Positions 11,671 through 22,950 of a stretch of DNA of 64,000 nt are shown here, piece by piece; position 1 is the stretch's first letter; every line of letters starts with the position of its first letter. The stretch spans positions 124,001 to 188,000 of the forward strand of contig JANKKI010000475.1 of assembly GCA_025175665.1 (NCBI GenBank). The letters run 5' to 3'. The notes under the pieces were generated by a model. It was given only the letters and a program-made list of their open reading frames with translations, had not been told where the DNA came from and searched no databases. The DNA comes from Cinchona pubescens. Its lineage: Eukaryota; Streptophyta; Magnoliopsida; Gentianales; Rubiaceae. Position numbers and translations under genes: made by a program.

Positions 11671-13293
11671 AATTTTTAGTTGACAACTTAAACCCTAACC
11701 CAACATAAGTAATATGGCAACACAAGTAAACCCAAATCAAGAATTACACGAGTTGGTTACTCGGACTTTTGGCTTACTTTGGTTGAAATCTAAAAAACAG
11801 GAAGAAAATAAGATAAAAAGTATTACGGTAAGATTGTCGATTTCAATATGTATTTTGTCAAAATGAAATGGTTATGTCAAGAATAGAAAGAAAAAATTAA
11901 TTATAGAATTATGTTAGATGAATATTATGTCAAGAATGAAAGGAAAAAATATAAATTAGACGGAAATGTCTAGGAAAAACAATAAAAATAAAACATAAAA
12001 GTGAATAATATTGGGTTATCGTGTAATTAGATGTGGCTGGGTATTGAAAAATAAAATCTAATCCAATCCAATAAGTTTTGAGTAACCTAATCTTTGTTCA
12101 CACATCACATTTGGATTGGTGGATTTCTCATAGTTGGAGCTGCTGTGCATGCAATGATTTTTATGGTAAGAGACTATGATTCAACTACTCCGTACAGTGA
12201 TTTATTAAATCGTGTCTTTGGACATCATGATGCAATCATATCACATCTCAACTAGGCATGTATATTTCTTGGTTTTCATAGTTTTGGTTTGTATATTCAC
12301 AATGTTACCACGAGCGTCTTAGGACACCCTCAAGATGCGTTTTTAGACAGCTATACAATTACAGAAACCAAGAATTGTATACCTATTTTTACTCAATAGA
12401 TACAAAACTCTCACACTTTAGTACCTGGTGCAATGGCTCCTGGTGCAATAGCAAGCACCAATTTAACTTGGGGTAGTGATTTAGTATAACATGAGACTGG
12501 TAACCCAAACTATTTAATTTCAAATTCATTTGAGTTGAGTTTGAACAACCCTATTCACAGCTGCCTCAAGAAAAATATGATCGAAGTGATCGGAATATCC
12601 CTTATATTTATCCAAATCAGGTTGTTTAAATTGTAAAGGCAATGATTATATTTTTATGGACATTGAGAGTGGATCTCTCTCAGTTTCTGACAACAGGCAA
12701 GCATGAGTTACAAGATTAATTCTTTTTTAAGATTTCTTGTGTCTTTAGTTGTATGTTCTTTTCCTTGTGCCGTTTGAAAACGGGTGGGGAGGGACTTTTA
12801 ACTAGCTCAACTGGTGGACACCTCTGTCTAGGCCCTAAACGCTCATGAATTGAGCGAGCTCATGGTTTACTTGTGGCTGTTTTGGGATTTCTCAATTTTG
12901 TCCAAAAATTTGGCTTGTGAGATGAGGTGTCAACTTGGATGTACTCAGTTGCCTAGGGCCGTTTGGACGGGCGGTAAGTACATAACTAGATTTATACGAA
13001 AGAGTGTGATTTTCCCTCTTCTCAAGTAAAGCACGGAATAACTCGAAGCGGTTTGATATGTAGGCCAAATTATTAGCCTGAATCTACTATTCAGTAGCTG
13101 AAGTACCAGCTTTGTCCTGGCTTTCAGCATAGACCAGATGTTTTAGTTTTCAATTTCAGCATCCTGGTTGTTGCTTCTTCTGATTCACTTTGCGATTTTT
13201 CATTTTGAGGAAGATTGATCGGTGAAACAGTTGCAAAAACTGAGAAATTCAGAGGAAAGCAAAGAGAAAACACAGGCTTTTAGTTGAAATTTT
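11671..13293 (-). other. Leader and N-terminal gag region, degraded
   Basis: This lies between the primer-binding site and the recognisable gag core. On the minus strand just below 13200 there is a short coding-like start (MKNRKVNQKKQ) that soon meets stops. I recognise nothing else here. Confidence 0.4.
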
Positions 13294-13307
13294 CCCATAT
13301 GGCGCCA
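13294..13307 (-). other. Primer-binding site
   Basis: The minus strand reads TGGCGCCATATGGG right after the LTR end. The TGGCGCC start is the usual tRNA-complementary opening of plant Ty3/gypsy primer sites. Confidence 0.65.
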
Positions 13308-13554
13308 TTTAGTGAATTATAAAACTAAAGATAGAAGTAAAAAGAGAATGCTTTTGTATTGAGTGATATAAAGATACAATAATGGGTGCAAGAATCCCTT
13401 ATTTATAGATTTCGATTCGGGTCTTAGCTACTTTAACTATCCTTTGTTGGGTAGCTAATTATAAGAATGCGCTTCATGAGCTATATGTGTCATCAACGGT
13501 GATTACTGGTGGTACTTAATTGACACCTTTGTTATTGAGCATCTGATTTGAACA
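13308..13554 (-). repeat. Short 5' LTR of the truncated Ty3/gypsy element
   Basis: On the minus strand it starts TGTTCAAATC at 13554 and runs about 245 bp to the primer site. A TATAAATA box lies at 13407-13400, followed by a plausible leader. No partner LTR is seen in the window, so the outer boundary is inferred. Confidence 0.5.
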
Positions 13555-13925
13555 TTAACTCCCACGCATTAGATACAATACTTAAGGATTATAGAGATAT
13601 TAATCAAACAATTACACAGTGAGTAAACTATATCAAACCATTCAACCTTTTCTTCTTAAAGCTCAAGCCGTTCAACTTTAATATTACAAGAGTGTTTTAG
13701 TAGAATAAAGACAAACAAAGCACACCAAGAGAGAACCTTTAACCCGCCAAGACGATTAAAAGTTTTAAAGGTAGAGATAGAACTCTACCTCCCTTATAAC
13801 AAGCATAGAAACTTATAACTAGAGGAAATACATACACGACAAACCACAATTTTGCATTGACCCTTTTATTTAGGCGACTTTAGTTTTACACATTCCAATA
13901 ATTGCCGGTGGAAACTTGCTCATTT
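13555..13925. other. Spacer downstream of the GH1 gene
   Basis: No coding or repeat signal is recognised. It would contain the 3' untranslated region of the GH1 gene if that gene was ever expressed in this form. Confidence 0.4.
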
Positions 13926-14090
13926 TCAGTGATCGAGAAAGAACTTGAACTAACCAGCAGATAGCTTTGGATACCTCTCCAATTCCCTACCAAAATTTAT
14001 GTAGTTCAAGCCAAAGCGATAATCAAAGCCCGAAGCCCATTCTAAATTGTCTGTAAACGACCATGCATAGTACCCTCTGATATTGGCTCC
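13926..14090 (-). pseudogene. GH1 last exon
   Basis: After an acceptor CAG the frame reads GANIRGYYAWSFTDNLEW, then FGLNYINF and ERYPKLSAG. The next codon is TAG (13952-13950), where the family has tryptophan. FKFFLDH and a final TGA (13928-13926) follow. One base change (TGG to TAG) removes the last eight or so residues. Confidence 0.9.
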
Positions 14091-14214
14091 CTGTCTGTTT
14101 GAAAATCGGATGTAAAATATAAAAAATATCCAATGCTAGCCACACGATCTTCATTCAGTCATATAAAGAAGCATACAAAGGTTTCCAACAACTAAATTCT
14201 AGAGATATACTTAC

Positions 14215-14322
14215 ACGATAGCCTGTTTGGTGACCTCAAGATGTTGCTTATGGTAGGATACTCTTTGGCATCATAAAGGGATTCCCACATTGTCAAATTC
14301 TCATCATTTTTCTCATCAATCC
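14215..14322 (-). pseudogene. GH1 exon after the nucleophile
   Basis: Borders are CAG acceptor and GTAAGT donor. It starts IDEKNDENLTMWESLYDAK, then needs a one-base shift to continue RVSYHKQHLEVTKQAI, which joins smoothly to the last exon. A single-base deletion near the DAK codons is the likely lesion. Confidence 0.88.
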
Positions 14323-14500
14323 CTGCAAATCAAGCCCCGAACATAGTTAAAAATTCATAAATTTTATCTTTACTTGTAAAATATGTTCCTTTGGTCTAAC
14401 TGACTTCACTGTAAGAGGTGATTTTATTTTTAAAAGATGAAATGCATTTCCTTTTGTCATTACAACATAGTAAATAATTGATAATTTAACCAAATAATAC

Positions 14501-14570
14501 CGTTTTCTGTGATGTAAATAAGGGGATTATTGTACTTCTCCTTGACATAGAGCACTCCCTTCACTAATAC
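14501..14570 (-). pseudogene. GH1 nucleophile exon
   Basis: This 70-bp exon has an AG acceptor and a GTATTA donor. It encodes LVKGVLYVKEKYNNPLIYI followed by TENG. The Glu of ITENG is the catalytic nucleophile of the family and is intact here. Confidence 0.9.
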
Positions 14571-15738
14571 CTAAGGATACATGTAAATCATAATTTAGAA
14601 CCAGCCCGTAATATTTTAAAGACAGAAAAAAAGGACAATTTAGTAGTAAACAAGCCTCAGAAAATATGTATAATATGTATAATTTGTTTTATCTGTCGAT
14701 TGTTTCTTTAAATTTTTTTTTATTTGTTGACATACATACATATAAATTGCATAGAACATCTTATGTTGCATGTTCACATTAAGATTTTAAATCTTCTACT
14801 GGTATATTACACCATGACTTTTAGCTTAATTCGAATTGAAAGAGAAAATGTTGAGTTCAAATTGGTTGAGTTGAAAAACATGCCTCCTCACCCAAATCTA
14901 GAGGTGGCTTTACTCATGTGCTGGCCCACAGGCTAGCCCATGTGATGGCCCCTAAGCTGACCCTCCAATTTAAATTTTTACTTAAATTTTAAAAATATTT
15001 GTTTGAGAAATTTAAATTTTTACTTATTAATAATTTATATAATTAATTATTATTTTAAAATTAATAACTTATAAATTTAAAATCATTTACTTACTATTCA
15101 TTAGTAATTTATTAATTGTCTGCATTACTACTTACTAGTCAATATTACTTTATTATTCTAAATTAGTACTTATATATTAGATTAAGTTATTAATAATTAA
15201 AGTTCAAAGTCCAAACCAATACTTATATTCGTGCTAAACTAAAGTTCTTAGTTAATATTCAAAGATCAAAATTCGAAATTAGTTATTAGTACTATATTAT
15301 TCCAAATTAGTACTTATTTGACCAAGTTATTTCTTAGTTGCATAAGTCAATACTTATTATTATAACTTATTATATGTTCATCATATAGTAAAAATATGTA
15401 ATTAGGAAAAAATCACCTTGAGATGGTGGGGGTTTGGCATAGACCCCTACCATGTATATTAATATTATAAAAAAAAGTACAAGGAGGGGGGCATTGAACC
15501 TTACCTCCAATTCATTACAAGTTATAAAACTAATCTAAGAATTTAAATAAAATTAATAATCTATTTACTACATATATAAGGAAGGGGACATAGAACTTTA
15601 CCTCCAAACAAAAAATTATGAAACATTAAAATCCTATGTATACTATATATCAATTCGGTGAACTACTACTACCTTTATCTTCGTCGATATCTTGCATCAT
15701 TAATCATTGTTTTATTTTTTCAGCGTCTAACCAATCCT

Positions 15739-15754
15739 TATGTGTATAAGAGGA
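15739..15754. other. Partial Tn5 mosaic end
   Basis: TATGTGTATAAGAGGA is a shortened mosaic end. The matching position of the hAT copy near 54890 lacks it. Confidence 0.6.
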
Positions 15755-15779
15755 TCAAAATGTGTTCTAACATTTATAT

Positions 15780-17425
15780 GAGGCATAGAATATTGTGATC
15801 TGATGTGGATGAACCAGAAGATGCACTTTGTTGTGTGGGGAGTTTTCTTTGTAAATTTCATATAATTCACGCAAAGATTTTTTAGTAGTTTCTATGAGTA
15901 ACTTTTTTTGTCTATGATATTTGTGGTACTATGGTTATTAAAAAATTCATTGAAAGCATTTATTTAACTTATATAATTTATTATGTGGATCAATAACACA
16001 TGCCAAATAATACAACAATGGAATACTTTCATAATACTCGTCAAATTTTTCTTCCATTGCGCTAATCATATCATCAAAAAACTTATTCCTTTTATGATTA
16101 AAAAAAAAACTTTAATAACACTTAGTTAAGGTAAAACACCATGAGAGGAAGGTTTATAAATAGCGGAGAACAAGTTTGTAGCATACTCAAATTGCTTTAA
16201 AATTTCTACCATTGTTTTAGCTCGATTAAAATCCTCCTCGCTCAAATAAGTTGCATGAACCGAACTATTATGCTCGTTATAAAATGCGGAAAGTAATTTT
16301 TCATAACCAAAAATACTTGATAACATTTGACAAGTAGAATTCCACCTAGTGGGTACATCTATTGAAAAATATTTAGGTTTCATGCTATTTTCTAAACAAA
16401 GTCGTTTAAAATCTTGTTGACGAGCAGTAGATGAACGGATAAAATAAATAGTACTTCTAATTGAAAGTCATGTAATAATATCTTCAACCATTTTTAAATC
16501 ATCTTGAACACATATATTAAGTACATGACATGCACATCTACATGTAAAATAATTCACCACTTAAAATAGGTTCGAAAACATCTTTTAACATAGGCACACT
16601 TGCAGTATCATTTGAAGCATTATCAAAAGAAATGGATATAATTTTTTCAAGCAAACCATATTCACGGGCACAATTAATTAGTAATCAACCTTGTAATTTG
16701 GGAGGCATTGTGAGGGTGTTTAAAAATTTGAAAACTAATAATTCGTTTTTGTAAATGCCAATCTATATCTATCTAATGTGTAGTGATACAAAACTAATCT
16801 TTATTTGTGACTGCTTTCCAAGAATCAGCAGTAAAGGGAACTTTATAATTAGTCGATGCACTAGCAGCTATCATTTCATTTTTCTTTTCCTAATAGATTC
16901 TTTTAATATCACTTCTCAAAGTACTTCTAGAAACCTTTTTAAATTGTGAGTTCACGACTTTGTGTATGTATTGTTCTTAATGAAATTGGAACTTTCACTC
17001 AAAATAAAAAGAAATTCATCTTTAACTATCCATTTAGCCATTTCCTCTCTATTTTTTCATGTGAATATTTAAAATTGTCCGCTACTAGACCTTGTGTGGT
17101 GTGAATTTGTATTTGAACCATTTTTTATTTTTCTTGAGTTTCACTATATTTTTTTACTAATGTGCCTATTAAATGTTCCGGTTCTTATCCCTTTTTGTGC
17201 TTAAATGATATAGGTGGAACACATAATTTACAATTATAGTCTCATTTTCTTCATCTCTTTCAAAAAATTTCAAAACGGGACTTTTCATTTTAGTAGTAGT
17301 GGGTTGTTTAGTAGGTGCTTCTTCATTTTGGTTATCTATATCATCTAAATCAACAAATATTCTAGAACCATCTAGTAGGATGTGGGGTGCTTTTGATCCT
17401 TCTTCTATTTGCTTGTAATGGAAAA
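15780..17425 (-). pseudogene. hAT transposase (Ac/RICESLEEPER type), frameshifted
   Basis: Reading down the minus strand, 17420-17160 encodes an acidic lead-in and a BED-type zinc-finger start (SPVLKFFERDEENE, then in a shifted frame CKLC and FKHKKG). The stretch 17060-16760 carries helical-domain traces (EEMAKWIVKDEFLFILSES). The stretch 16720-16480 has the SFDNASNDTASVPMLKD block and a C-x-C-H-type run near the RNase H-like fold. The open piece 16383-16126 has DVPTRWNSTCQML, the most recognisable hAT motif. In the family this enzyme cuts and joins the transposon ends as a dimer. Here the frame is broken many times, so it cannot be active as written. The C-terminal dimerisation domain is only weakly visible near 15900. 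Confidence 0.82.
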
Positions 17426-18218
17426 AAAATTTAAATAAAGAAATAAATAAAGTGATATTATGAAAATTAAAGTTGCAGCTACTATAATTTTCAAATAAAA
17501 GAATATAACAAAAGAATAATAAAGAAAAAAATAAGAGAGTTGATAAAGAAAATTAATAAATTAAAAAGTATGAAAAAACCAACTTGAAAATTGAAATGTT
17601 GAATTTCAATTTATACACTTGAGTACTTGAATTCCACTTGAGCACTTCACTACTTGAATTTTGGATAAATCTCCAAATCTTCAATTGATCTCTCAACTTA
17701 AGAGTGATTTTAAATTTCTAAAATACTATATATTTTAATTTAAGCATTGTGAAAGAAATTATAATAATATTTGGAGATAGAGTTGGAGAGTAGAAAGACG
17801 AAATAAGAGAAAGTAGAGAGAAATTGTGGTGTTTTTTGATGGAAAAATTGTGTGGTATTTATAAGAAAAATTTCCAACATTACCCAAAAAACTAGCCGTT
17901 TTATTGCTGTTGGAAGGGTAAAACTGTCATTAATAGCCTTTTAAAAGAAAAAAATTTAAAAAAAAAACAATTTCCAATGGGTGGCCTGCGGGCCCCAACA
18001 CTGGTCGACCCGATGGGTTGACCCGCAGGTTGAATCCGTTAGATTTTCGGGCCGGTTCAACGGGTTGAACCGTTTACTGGGGCCGGTTACGGTTAAAAAA
18101 GGGCCGGGTCGCGGGCTGAAACTTCTTGGCCCTGGCTCGACCCTATTCCCGGTCCTAGGCTAGGGCAGGGTTGCTACAATAATTTACGGTCCAGGCCGGG
18201 CCGGGCTGGCCCACTGAC

Positions 18219-18274
18219 ATCTGTTTAAGAGACAGATAGTGTCATTGGTGAAGGCTGTGGGCCCTGTCTCTTAT
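18219..18274. other. Short insert between two partial Tn5 mosaic ends
   Basis: ATCTGTTTAAGAGACAG (18219-18235) and CTGTCTCTTAT (18264-18274) bracket about 28 bases. Most of these, GATAGTGTCATTGGTGAAGG and onward, are the reverse complement of 19825-19848 in the pyrophosphorylase exon 1.6 kb away. This is a chimeric library piece. Confidence 0.85.
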
Positions 18275-18327
18275 CGAGCCAGGGCCAAGAAGTTTCCGCC
18301 CTCGAAAATCTAACGGATTCAACCCTA
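18275..18327 (-). repeat. Displaced inverted copy of the hAT end
   Basis: CGAGCCAGGGCCAAGAAGTT and CGAAAATCTAACGGATTCAA are reverse complements of parts of the hAT right end near 18120-18140 and 18028-18050, with the stretch between them missing. The copy begins exactly at an adapter fragment, so it is probably artificial. Confidence 0.75.
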
Positions 18328-18499
18328 ACTCTTATACTACATCTAGTATAACTCTAAGAGGTGTCGTTCCTAGTTATACTAGACAAATACATTGGTATAA
18401 CTCTAAAGGGGTACACTTTTATTGGAGGACTTTTTTAAGGATTTGTTTCGAACTAAAGTGATGACTAATATCTAACAAGTAAATAATTTATAGACTTAC

Positions 18500-18717
18500 G
18501 GTGACATATGGCATGCTTAGAATCTGGATTATTTATGGAGGATCTTGTCTGTATTGAGTTGTCACTTACACTATTACTAGTGTAATAGTTCATCCCAATA
18601 AAATCAAATGAACCAGCCAAGTCTCTTATTGGGTGTGGTGTGAACTCCGGAAGTCGACTTCCTGAAAGTCTTCTCATGCTAGATCTGGATATTTACCAAA
18701 ACCACAGGATCAAAAAC
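18500..18717 (-). pseudogene. GH1 exon with FDPVVFGKYP and NYYTSN
   Basis: The acceptor is CAG and the donor GTAAGT. The frame begins FDPVV, loses one T in a T-run, and continues as MRRLSGSRLPEFTPHPIRDL and GSFDFIGMNYYTSN. The N and Y residues of that last motif belong to the substrate pocket region in the family. The first 45 bases nearly match a plus-strand fragment inside the CACTA element (20750-20793). Confidence 0.88.
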
Positions 18718-18809
18718 CTGTAAAATGCATGGCAAAAGTTGAGTACCCTTTTGGAATTTACAAAGAAAAAGCACTCGTTGCGAAATTTAAGATCGATGAT
18801 GGCTCTTAC

Positions 18810-18945
18810 CATCCTAGCATGAAGTCAAGCACACGTTGTGCAGCATCTCTGTCCGCTTGTGTATCAGTGTGTGGTTCAGTCCAGATTGTCACGAGCCCAA
18901 TCCCGATTTTTCCCTTTTGAGCGTTCTGCGCATATTTCAACATAT
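18810..18945 (-). pseudogene. GH1 exon with DAAQRVLDFMLGW
   Basis: The minus strand reads MLKYAQNAQKGKIGIGLVT, then IWTEPHTDTQADRDAAQRVL and DFMLGW. A GTAAGAG donor lies at 18809-18803. The upstream splice acceptor is uncertain. The stretch matches the family segment following the acid/base exon, but that exon is not found upstream. Confidence 0.88.
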
Positions 18946-19810
18946 ATTGAATGACAAAATGTACATTCTTTGAGCTGCAACTGATCGATATAAACAGATA
19001 TGTGGGCCGTTTTCTAATGATTGTGTATTTTGAATATATCTACAATAGGAAAGAAAATAACAATTTTTTCTCCACTCTTGAAGCTGATTTTCGTACAAAA
19101 TTATCTTCCAAAACCAAAAATTATAATCTCATCAAAGAATACATGAAATACCGCAAATTTTTGGGTTGATTGGGTCTATTTTAGAATATCATGAATCTCT
19201 TAATCCAAAATATGAGTGATTTTGGACTAATAAGTCTATAACACCTATTATAGACCCAGTCAAACTAAAATTTTTTAATGACATACAAAGACATAGATAA
19301 ATATAATTTTTCAATAACAATTTATTATGGGAGGAAGATAATAACAATAACTTCATTAATATGTCAAATAAATGATGACCAAAGAGTACTCTTTACAGTC
19401 CTAATAATTTTAGATTCTCTTTAGGAAAAAAAAAAACTCTAATAAATGCCATATTTATCCCCACAAGAAAAATAAATTCTAATAAATGCCCTGTTTATTC
19501 TTAGGAAAAAAAAACTCTAGATTTATCCCTAGCAAGATAGTTTTATAAGAAACAACCATGAAAGTATACTAAATAAAATACACACCTAAATAATAAAACT
19601 ATTAGCAAATTTAGCTTAATAAAACTACACACTACAAGAAAATTGCTGTTTTCATACGGATTTTGCTGCGGATAATAATGAAAAATCCGCAGCAAACAAG
19701 ACTTTCTGATATATATTTAAGTATGCTGTCTCTTTCTTGTTTCAGATAGTTGGAAATAATTCATTTCTGTGGCATCCTTCTTTTATGGTTACACCAAGGC
19801 TAAATCTTAC

Positions 19811-19986
19811 CTTGATTACACAGCCTTCACCAATGACACTATCTGTGACATCAGCATCAAGCATCTTTGATTCTTGGAGGCAAGTGTTCCGCATAGGTTT
19901 TTTTGTGATACCCAAGTTGGCATTGTAGAATGCTTCACTTGTACACAATATGTTCCCAGTAGACCGTCATACAAATAAGCTTGAAC
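19811..19986 (-). pseudogene. ADP-glucose pyrophosphorylase small-subunit exon fragment
   Basis: It has an AG acceptor and a GTAAGA donor. The minus strand reads QAYLYDG, a frameshift, then EAFYNANLGITKKP and SKMLDADVTDSVIGEGCVIK, the start of the left-handed beta-helix domain. The DADVTDSVIGEGC wording is that of the small (catalytic) subunit rather than the large one. The stretch normally lying between ITKKP and SKML is mostly replaced by a few unrelated residues. In plastids the enzyme makes ADP-glucose for starch. Only a captured piece is present. Confidence 0.88.
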
Positions 19987-20418
19987 CTAAATGAAAGCAT
20001 AATCTAGTCAACTTCTAGAGCCAAGAATCTCAAGATGCAATAATCACTGAGTGTAACTAGAAGTGGATGGTAATTTTCCAATATCATACTCCTGTGTCAC
20101 TGCTGTATGGATTATCAAATTGTTACACAAACATTAGCAGCCTTGAGCAAAATGCAAGCAACTAAATAAGATATAAACCACCCTTAAACAATTTCAATCT
20201 TTTAAATTCTATAGGACTGCAGAACAACATTGTATTTGGTCTACATTCGAAATCGTATCCAGATAACATATGGCATTTGAGAAATAAATGGACGAATATC
20301 ATCATTTTGCCCCAAATGTAGTATGATGTTCATTGCTCAACAAGGATAGTTCTATAAGAAGATGCAGACCACTGGAGTAAAAATGATGAAAGAAGAGCAA
20401 CTTTAGAAACGAACGAAC

Positions 20419-20593
20419 CTCATCCAATTGAAGTTGCACTGTGGATGATTTCACTTCCAAAGTCATTGGCTCCAGGAACTTATCCCGGAGCAGTTTGTCA
20501 TCACATCTTTGCTTACAACATATATACCCATACTAGCAATGTAAGGCATCTCTTTGGCCCTCTCATCATCAAGACCTAGAATAGTAGTATCAA
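20419..20593 (-). pseudogene. ADP-glucose pyrophosphorylase small-subunit exon fragment
   Basis: After a CAG acceptor the minus strand reads DTTILGLDDERAKEMPYIAS, then MGIYVVSKDVM. After a frameshift it gives LRDKFLEPNDFGSEI and ATSIGMR up to a GTTCGT donor. It lies directly upstream of the 19811-19986 exon in gene order, so a genomic segment with its introns was captured, not a cDNA. The start and the end of the gene are absent. Confidence 0.88.
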
Positions 20594-20749
20594 CTGAAAC
20601 CCACAGATTAAAGTTATTTAACCGACTTATAGAAAAATGTCAAAATTCACAACAACATGCTATACATCTCTCAAGTTATTAACCACTTAAGATGGTTACC
20701 CTCATAGCTTTCAATTGCTCTCCTTTTGGTTTTTCAAAACTCAATACAG

Positions 20750-20793
20750 GTTTTTGATCCTGTGGTTTTTGGTAAATATCCAGAGAGCATGAG
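20750..20793 (+). pseudogene. GH1 exon fragment inside the CACTA element
   Basis: After an acceptor-like CAG the plus strand reads FDPVVFGKYPESMR in a near-clean frame, homologous to the host exon at 18717-18670 but in opposite orientation. Similarity stops at ATGAGA. The upstream intron differs from that of the host gene, so it comes from a paralogue or was reshuffled. A further 17-base echo of the pyrophosphorylase exon follows near 20833. Confidence 0.8.
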
Positions 20794-21663
20794 AATTCAA
20801 GAACGTTGTGCTCCTCTAGCAGCCATAAATACATAGCCTTCACCAATGACAAATAAATAAAAAATGATAGATACCAAATGTTGTTTCCTTCACTTTTACT
20901 ATCCTATTTTAAAATAATTATCATTTTTACAATATATCCTATATTAAATTATTTGTTGTTATCAAAAATTCAAAAAAACAGTAAATAATTTTTTTTTTTA
21001 AATTTTACCATGCATTTGCATAAAAATTAATATAATCAACTATTTTAATCACCTTTTCCCTATTATCTCATAATTAAAGTCTACTAAGTATCATTCCAAT
21101 ACATACATTTATATAACATTTCATTTAGAAACATTATTCATGGTTTAGTATTTTGCATATAATATGCATTATGAACTTGTTCAACCCAAATTGTATAATC
21201 CTAGTAAAAAACTTGAATATCTCATGAAATGGAATTGTAAAAATGATAATTATTTTTGGGTTGAACAAGTAAAAGTAAAGCAAACAACATAACTTGGTAT
21301 CTATCGATAATAATGTCTTTATACAAATCTAATGTGTTATACAAATGTAAAACTGTCAAAAATTATAGCAAAAATCCTACAGAAATTAGGGATTAAAAAA
21401 AAACAAAATAACATAGCAAAAATCTATACGATAACAAACAAAATAAAAACAAAATAAAAATAAAACTGTAAAAATTATAGCAAGAATCCAACAGAAATTA
21501 GGGATAAAAAAAAATGAAAATACCATAGCAAAAATCCTACACAATTTATTGACAACAAATAGCTGAAAAAAAATAAAAAAACTGAAAATAACAAAATAAA
21601 CCACTCACAAAAATTATGGATAACAAGAATTAAAAAAAAAATAGATAAAAGAACAAAAATTGA

Positions 21664-21675
21664 TATAAGAGACAG
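21664..21675. other. Partial Tn5 mosaic end
   Basis: TATAAGAGACAG, the last 12 bases of the mosaic end, marks a sharp change from A-rich sequence to a more balanced composition. Confidence 0.65.
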
Positions 21676-21904
21676 TTCCAAGATGAACACCAAGTTCACG
21701 CAGCTTCTTCAAGAGGAAGGATGGAGCAAAATGGCTTGAGGAGAGAAAGAAATGAGGAAGAAGGGATGAAATTTAGGCTTGAAAATAGTAGATGGTAGTT
21801 GGAAGAAAGGTGGAGGGTGAATGGTGGCTATGGTGCAGGAAATAGAGATATAAACAGCTTAGTGCACTGTCTCCAAAATGTCTTTGGGTTTCTGCATCAG
21901 AATT

Positions 21905-22145
21905 AAAATTTCTCGGAATTTACCGCAGAATTTCAGACACTTGCTGCGAAATTAATATAAATTCAGACACTTGCTGCGAATTCAATGTCCGCAGACATGT
22001 GCTGGATTTAATGTCCGCAACATGTGCCGCGAATTCATTTCGCAAAGTGTGCTGCGGAATTTATATTAATTTCAGCAAGTGTGCGAATTAAATTTCCGCA
22101 AAAATTTGCTGCGGATTTATTATAATTCCGCAGCAAATTTGCTAT
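21905..22145. repeat. CACTA subterminal repeats
   Basis: Short units around CTGCGGAATTT / AAATTCCGCAGC and CAGACACTTGCTGCGAA recur in both orientations about every 30-40 bases. Subterminal repeats of this kind bind the transposase in CACTA elements. Confidence 0.75.
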
Positions 22146-22477
22146 TGTCCTTAATTTTTTTTTCGATTTTTATTGCACAATTGCTAATCAAATAATACAG
22201 TTCCAGCAGAATGTAATAAGTATTATTTTTTAAGAAAGCATTTTATTTCTGCATCTCTTTTTTAATCCGTAGCAAAATTTTAATCTATATACAGAAAACA
22301 AAATTTGCAGTAAAATCCGTATATAATTCTCTGGGGAAAAAATCTAGCAAAAATCCGCATGAAATTTGCAATTTTTTAGTAGTGACAGTAAATTACTTAA
22401 AAACTTCTATTTCTTAGTTATTTGTAGCTTCTAAAAAAAAAAAAGGATAGTTAAGGGAACAAAAATAACTAGTTTAC

Positions 22478-22568
22478 TTGCACAGATTTCTCGCTTAAGT
22501 TCCCAAGTATTTTGTTTCCAACGCTTGAGGAAAATCCCAATGAAATAGAGTCACGCTTGGCTCAATTC
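22478..22568 (-). pseudogene. GH1 exon with LFHWDFPQAL
   Basis: It has a CAG acceptor and a GTAAAC donor. The minus strand reads IEPSVTLFHWDFPQALETKY, then a one-base shift is needed to read LSEKSVQ at the end. The HWD.PQ motif is a strongly conserved GH1 strand. The exon lies 93 bp outside the right end of the CACTA element. Confidence 0.9.
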
Positions 22569-22950
22569 CTGGGTACAAGTAATCACAATTTTCATCAGAA
22601 AAGCATTTCTATATATTTGTTTCTGAATGGAAAGATTTTCCTCAAAAACGAAAAAAAAATGGTTTATATAGAGATATATATTACCATTCTCAAAGGGCAA
22701 GTTAATGACAATATTATAGAAGTCTATCCCGGCTTATTCACTCCTTGCTCTTCATTATTTGGCCCTTTCGTTCTTCTTCCATCTCGAGATATAGAGGAAT
22801 TTTGTGTGTTAATTAAAGAGACGTACAATTGAAACTAAACAAAGATGGAACCTGAAAAATGCTATAATTGTGTATTTGTGGCAAGTATCTGACTTCAATT
22901 TAAATTGGTTTAAAATATTTTTCATAATTGGAGATGAAAAGGTTTCTTAC

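Larger units (their letters stand above)
14899..18218 (-). mobile_element. hAT transposon with degraded transposase, in a GH1 intron
   Basis: The left end reads TAGAGGTGGC (14899). The GC-rich terminal region on the right ends ...CTGGCCCACTGAC before an adapter fragment, so the exact right end and the 8-bp target duplication cannot be read. Terminal regions of both sides match the elements at 31560-32522 and 54036-55020. Inside is a minus-strand hAT transposase remnant. The terminal 300 bp on the right are unusually G+C-rich for this window and contain many GGCC/GGGCC motifs, in contrast with the AT-rich left interior (14980-15400). Confidence 0.82.
19630..22384. mobile_element. Non-autonomous CACTA transposon carrying gene fragments
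   Basis: The left end reads CACTACAAGAAAATTGC and the right end, inverted, CACTACTAAAAAATTGC. The similarity continues inward (TTTCAT.CGGATTTT.GCT). The flanks are ACA at 19627-19629 and ACA at 22385-22387, the 3-bp target duplication expected of CACTA elements. The element is 2,755 bp. It has no transposase. It contains two spliced-type exons of ADP-glucose pyrophosphorylase small subunit and a GH1 exon fragment, plus subterminal CCGCAGCAAA-type repeats near the right end. It sits in an intron interval of the GH1 gene. A partial adapter (21664-21675) lies inside it. Confidence 0.88.

Noticed and set aside
18729..18920. 63-residue plus-strand open frame
   Set aside because: It is the shadow of the minus-strand GH1 exon and intron at 18810-18945.
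19720..19740. CTGTCTCTTTCTTG near 19726 as another adapter fragment
   Set aside because: Only about nine bases match the mosaic end, which is within chance for a pyrimidine-rich splice-acceptor-like stretch.
22512..22832. 106-residue plus-strand open frame next to the GH1 exons
   Set aside because: It overlaps the GH1 HWD exon on the opposite strand and has no recognisable motif.
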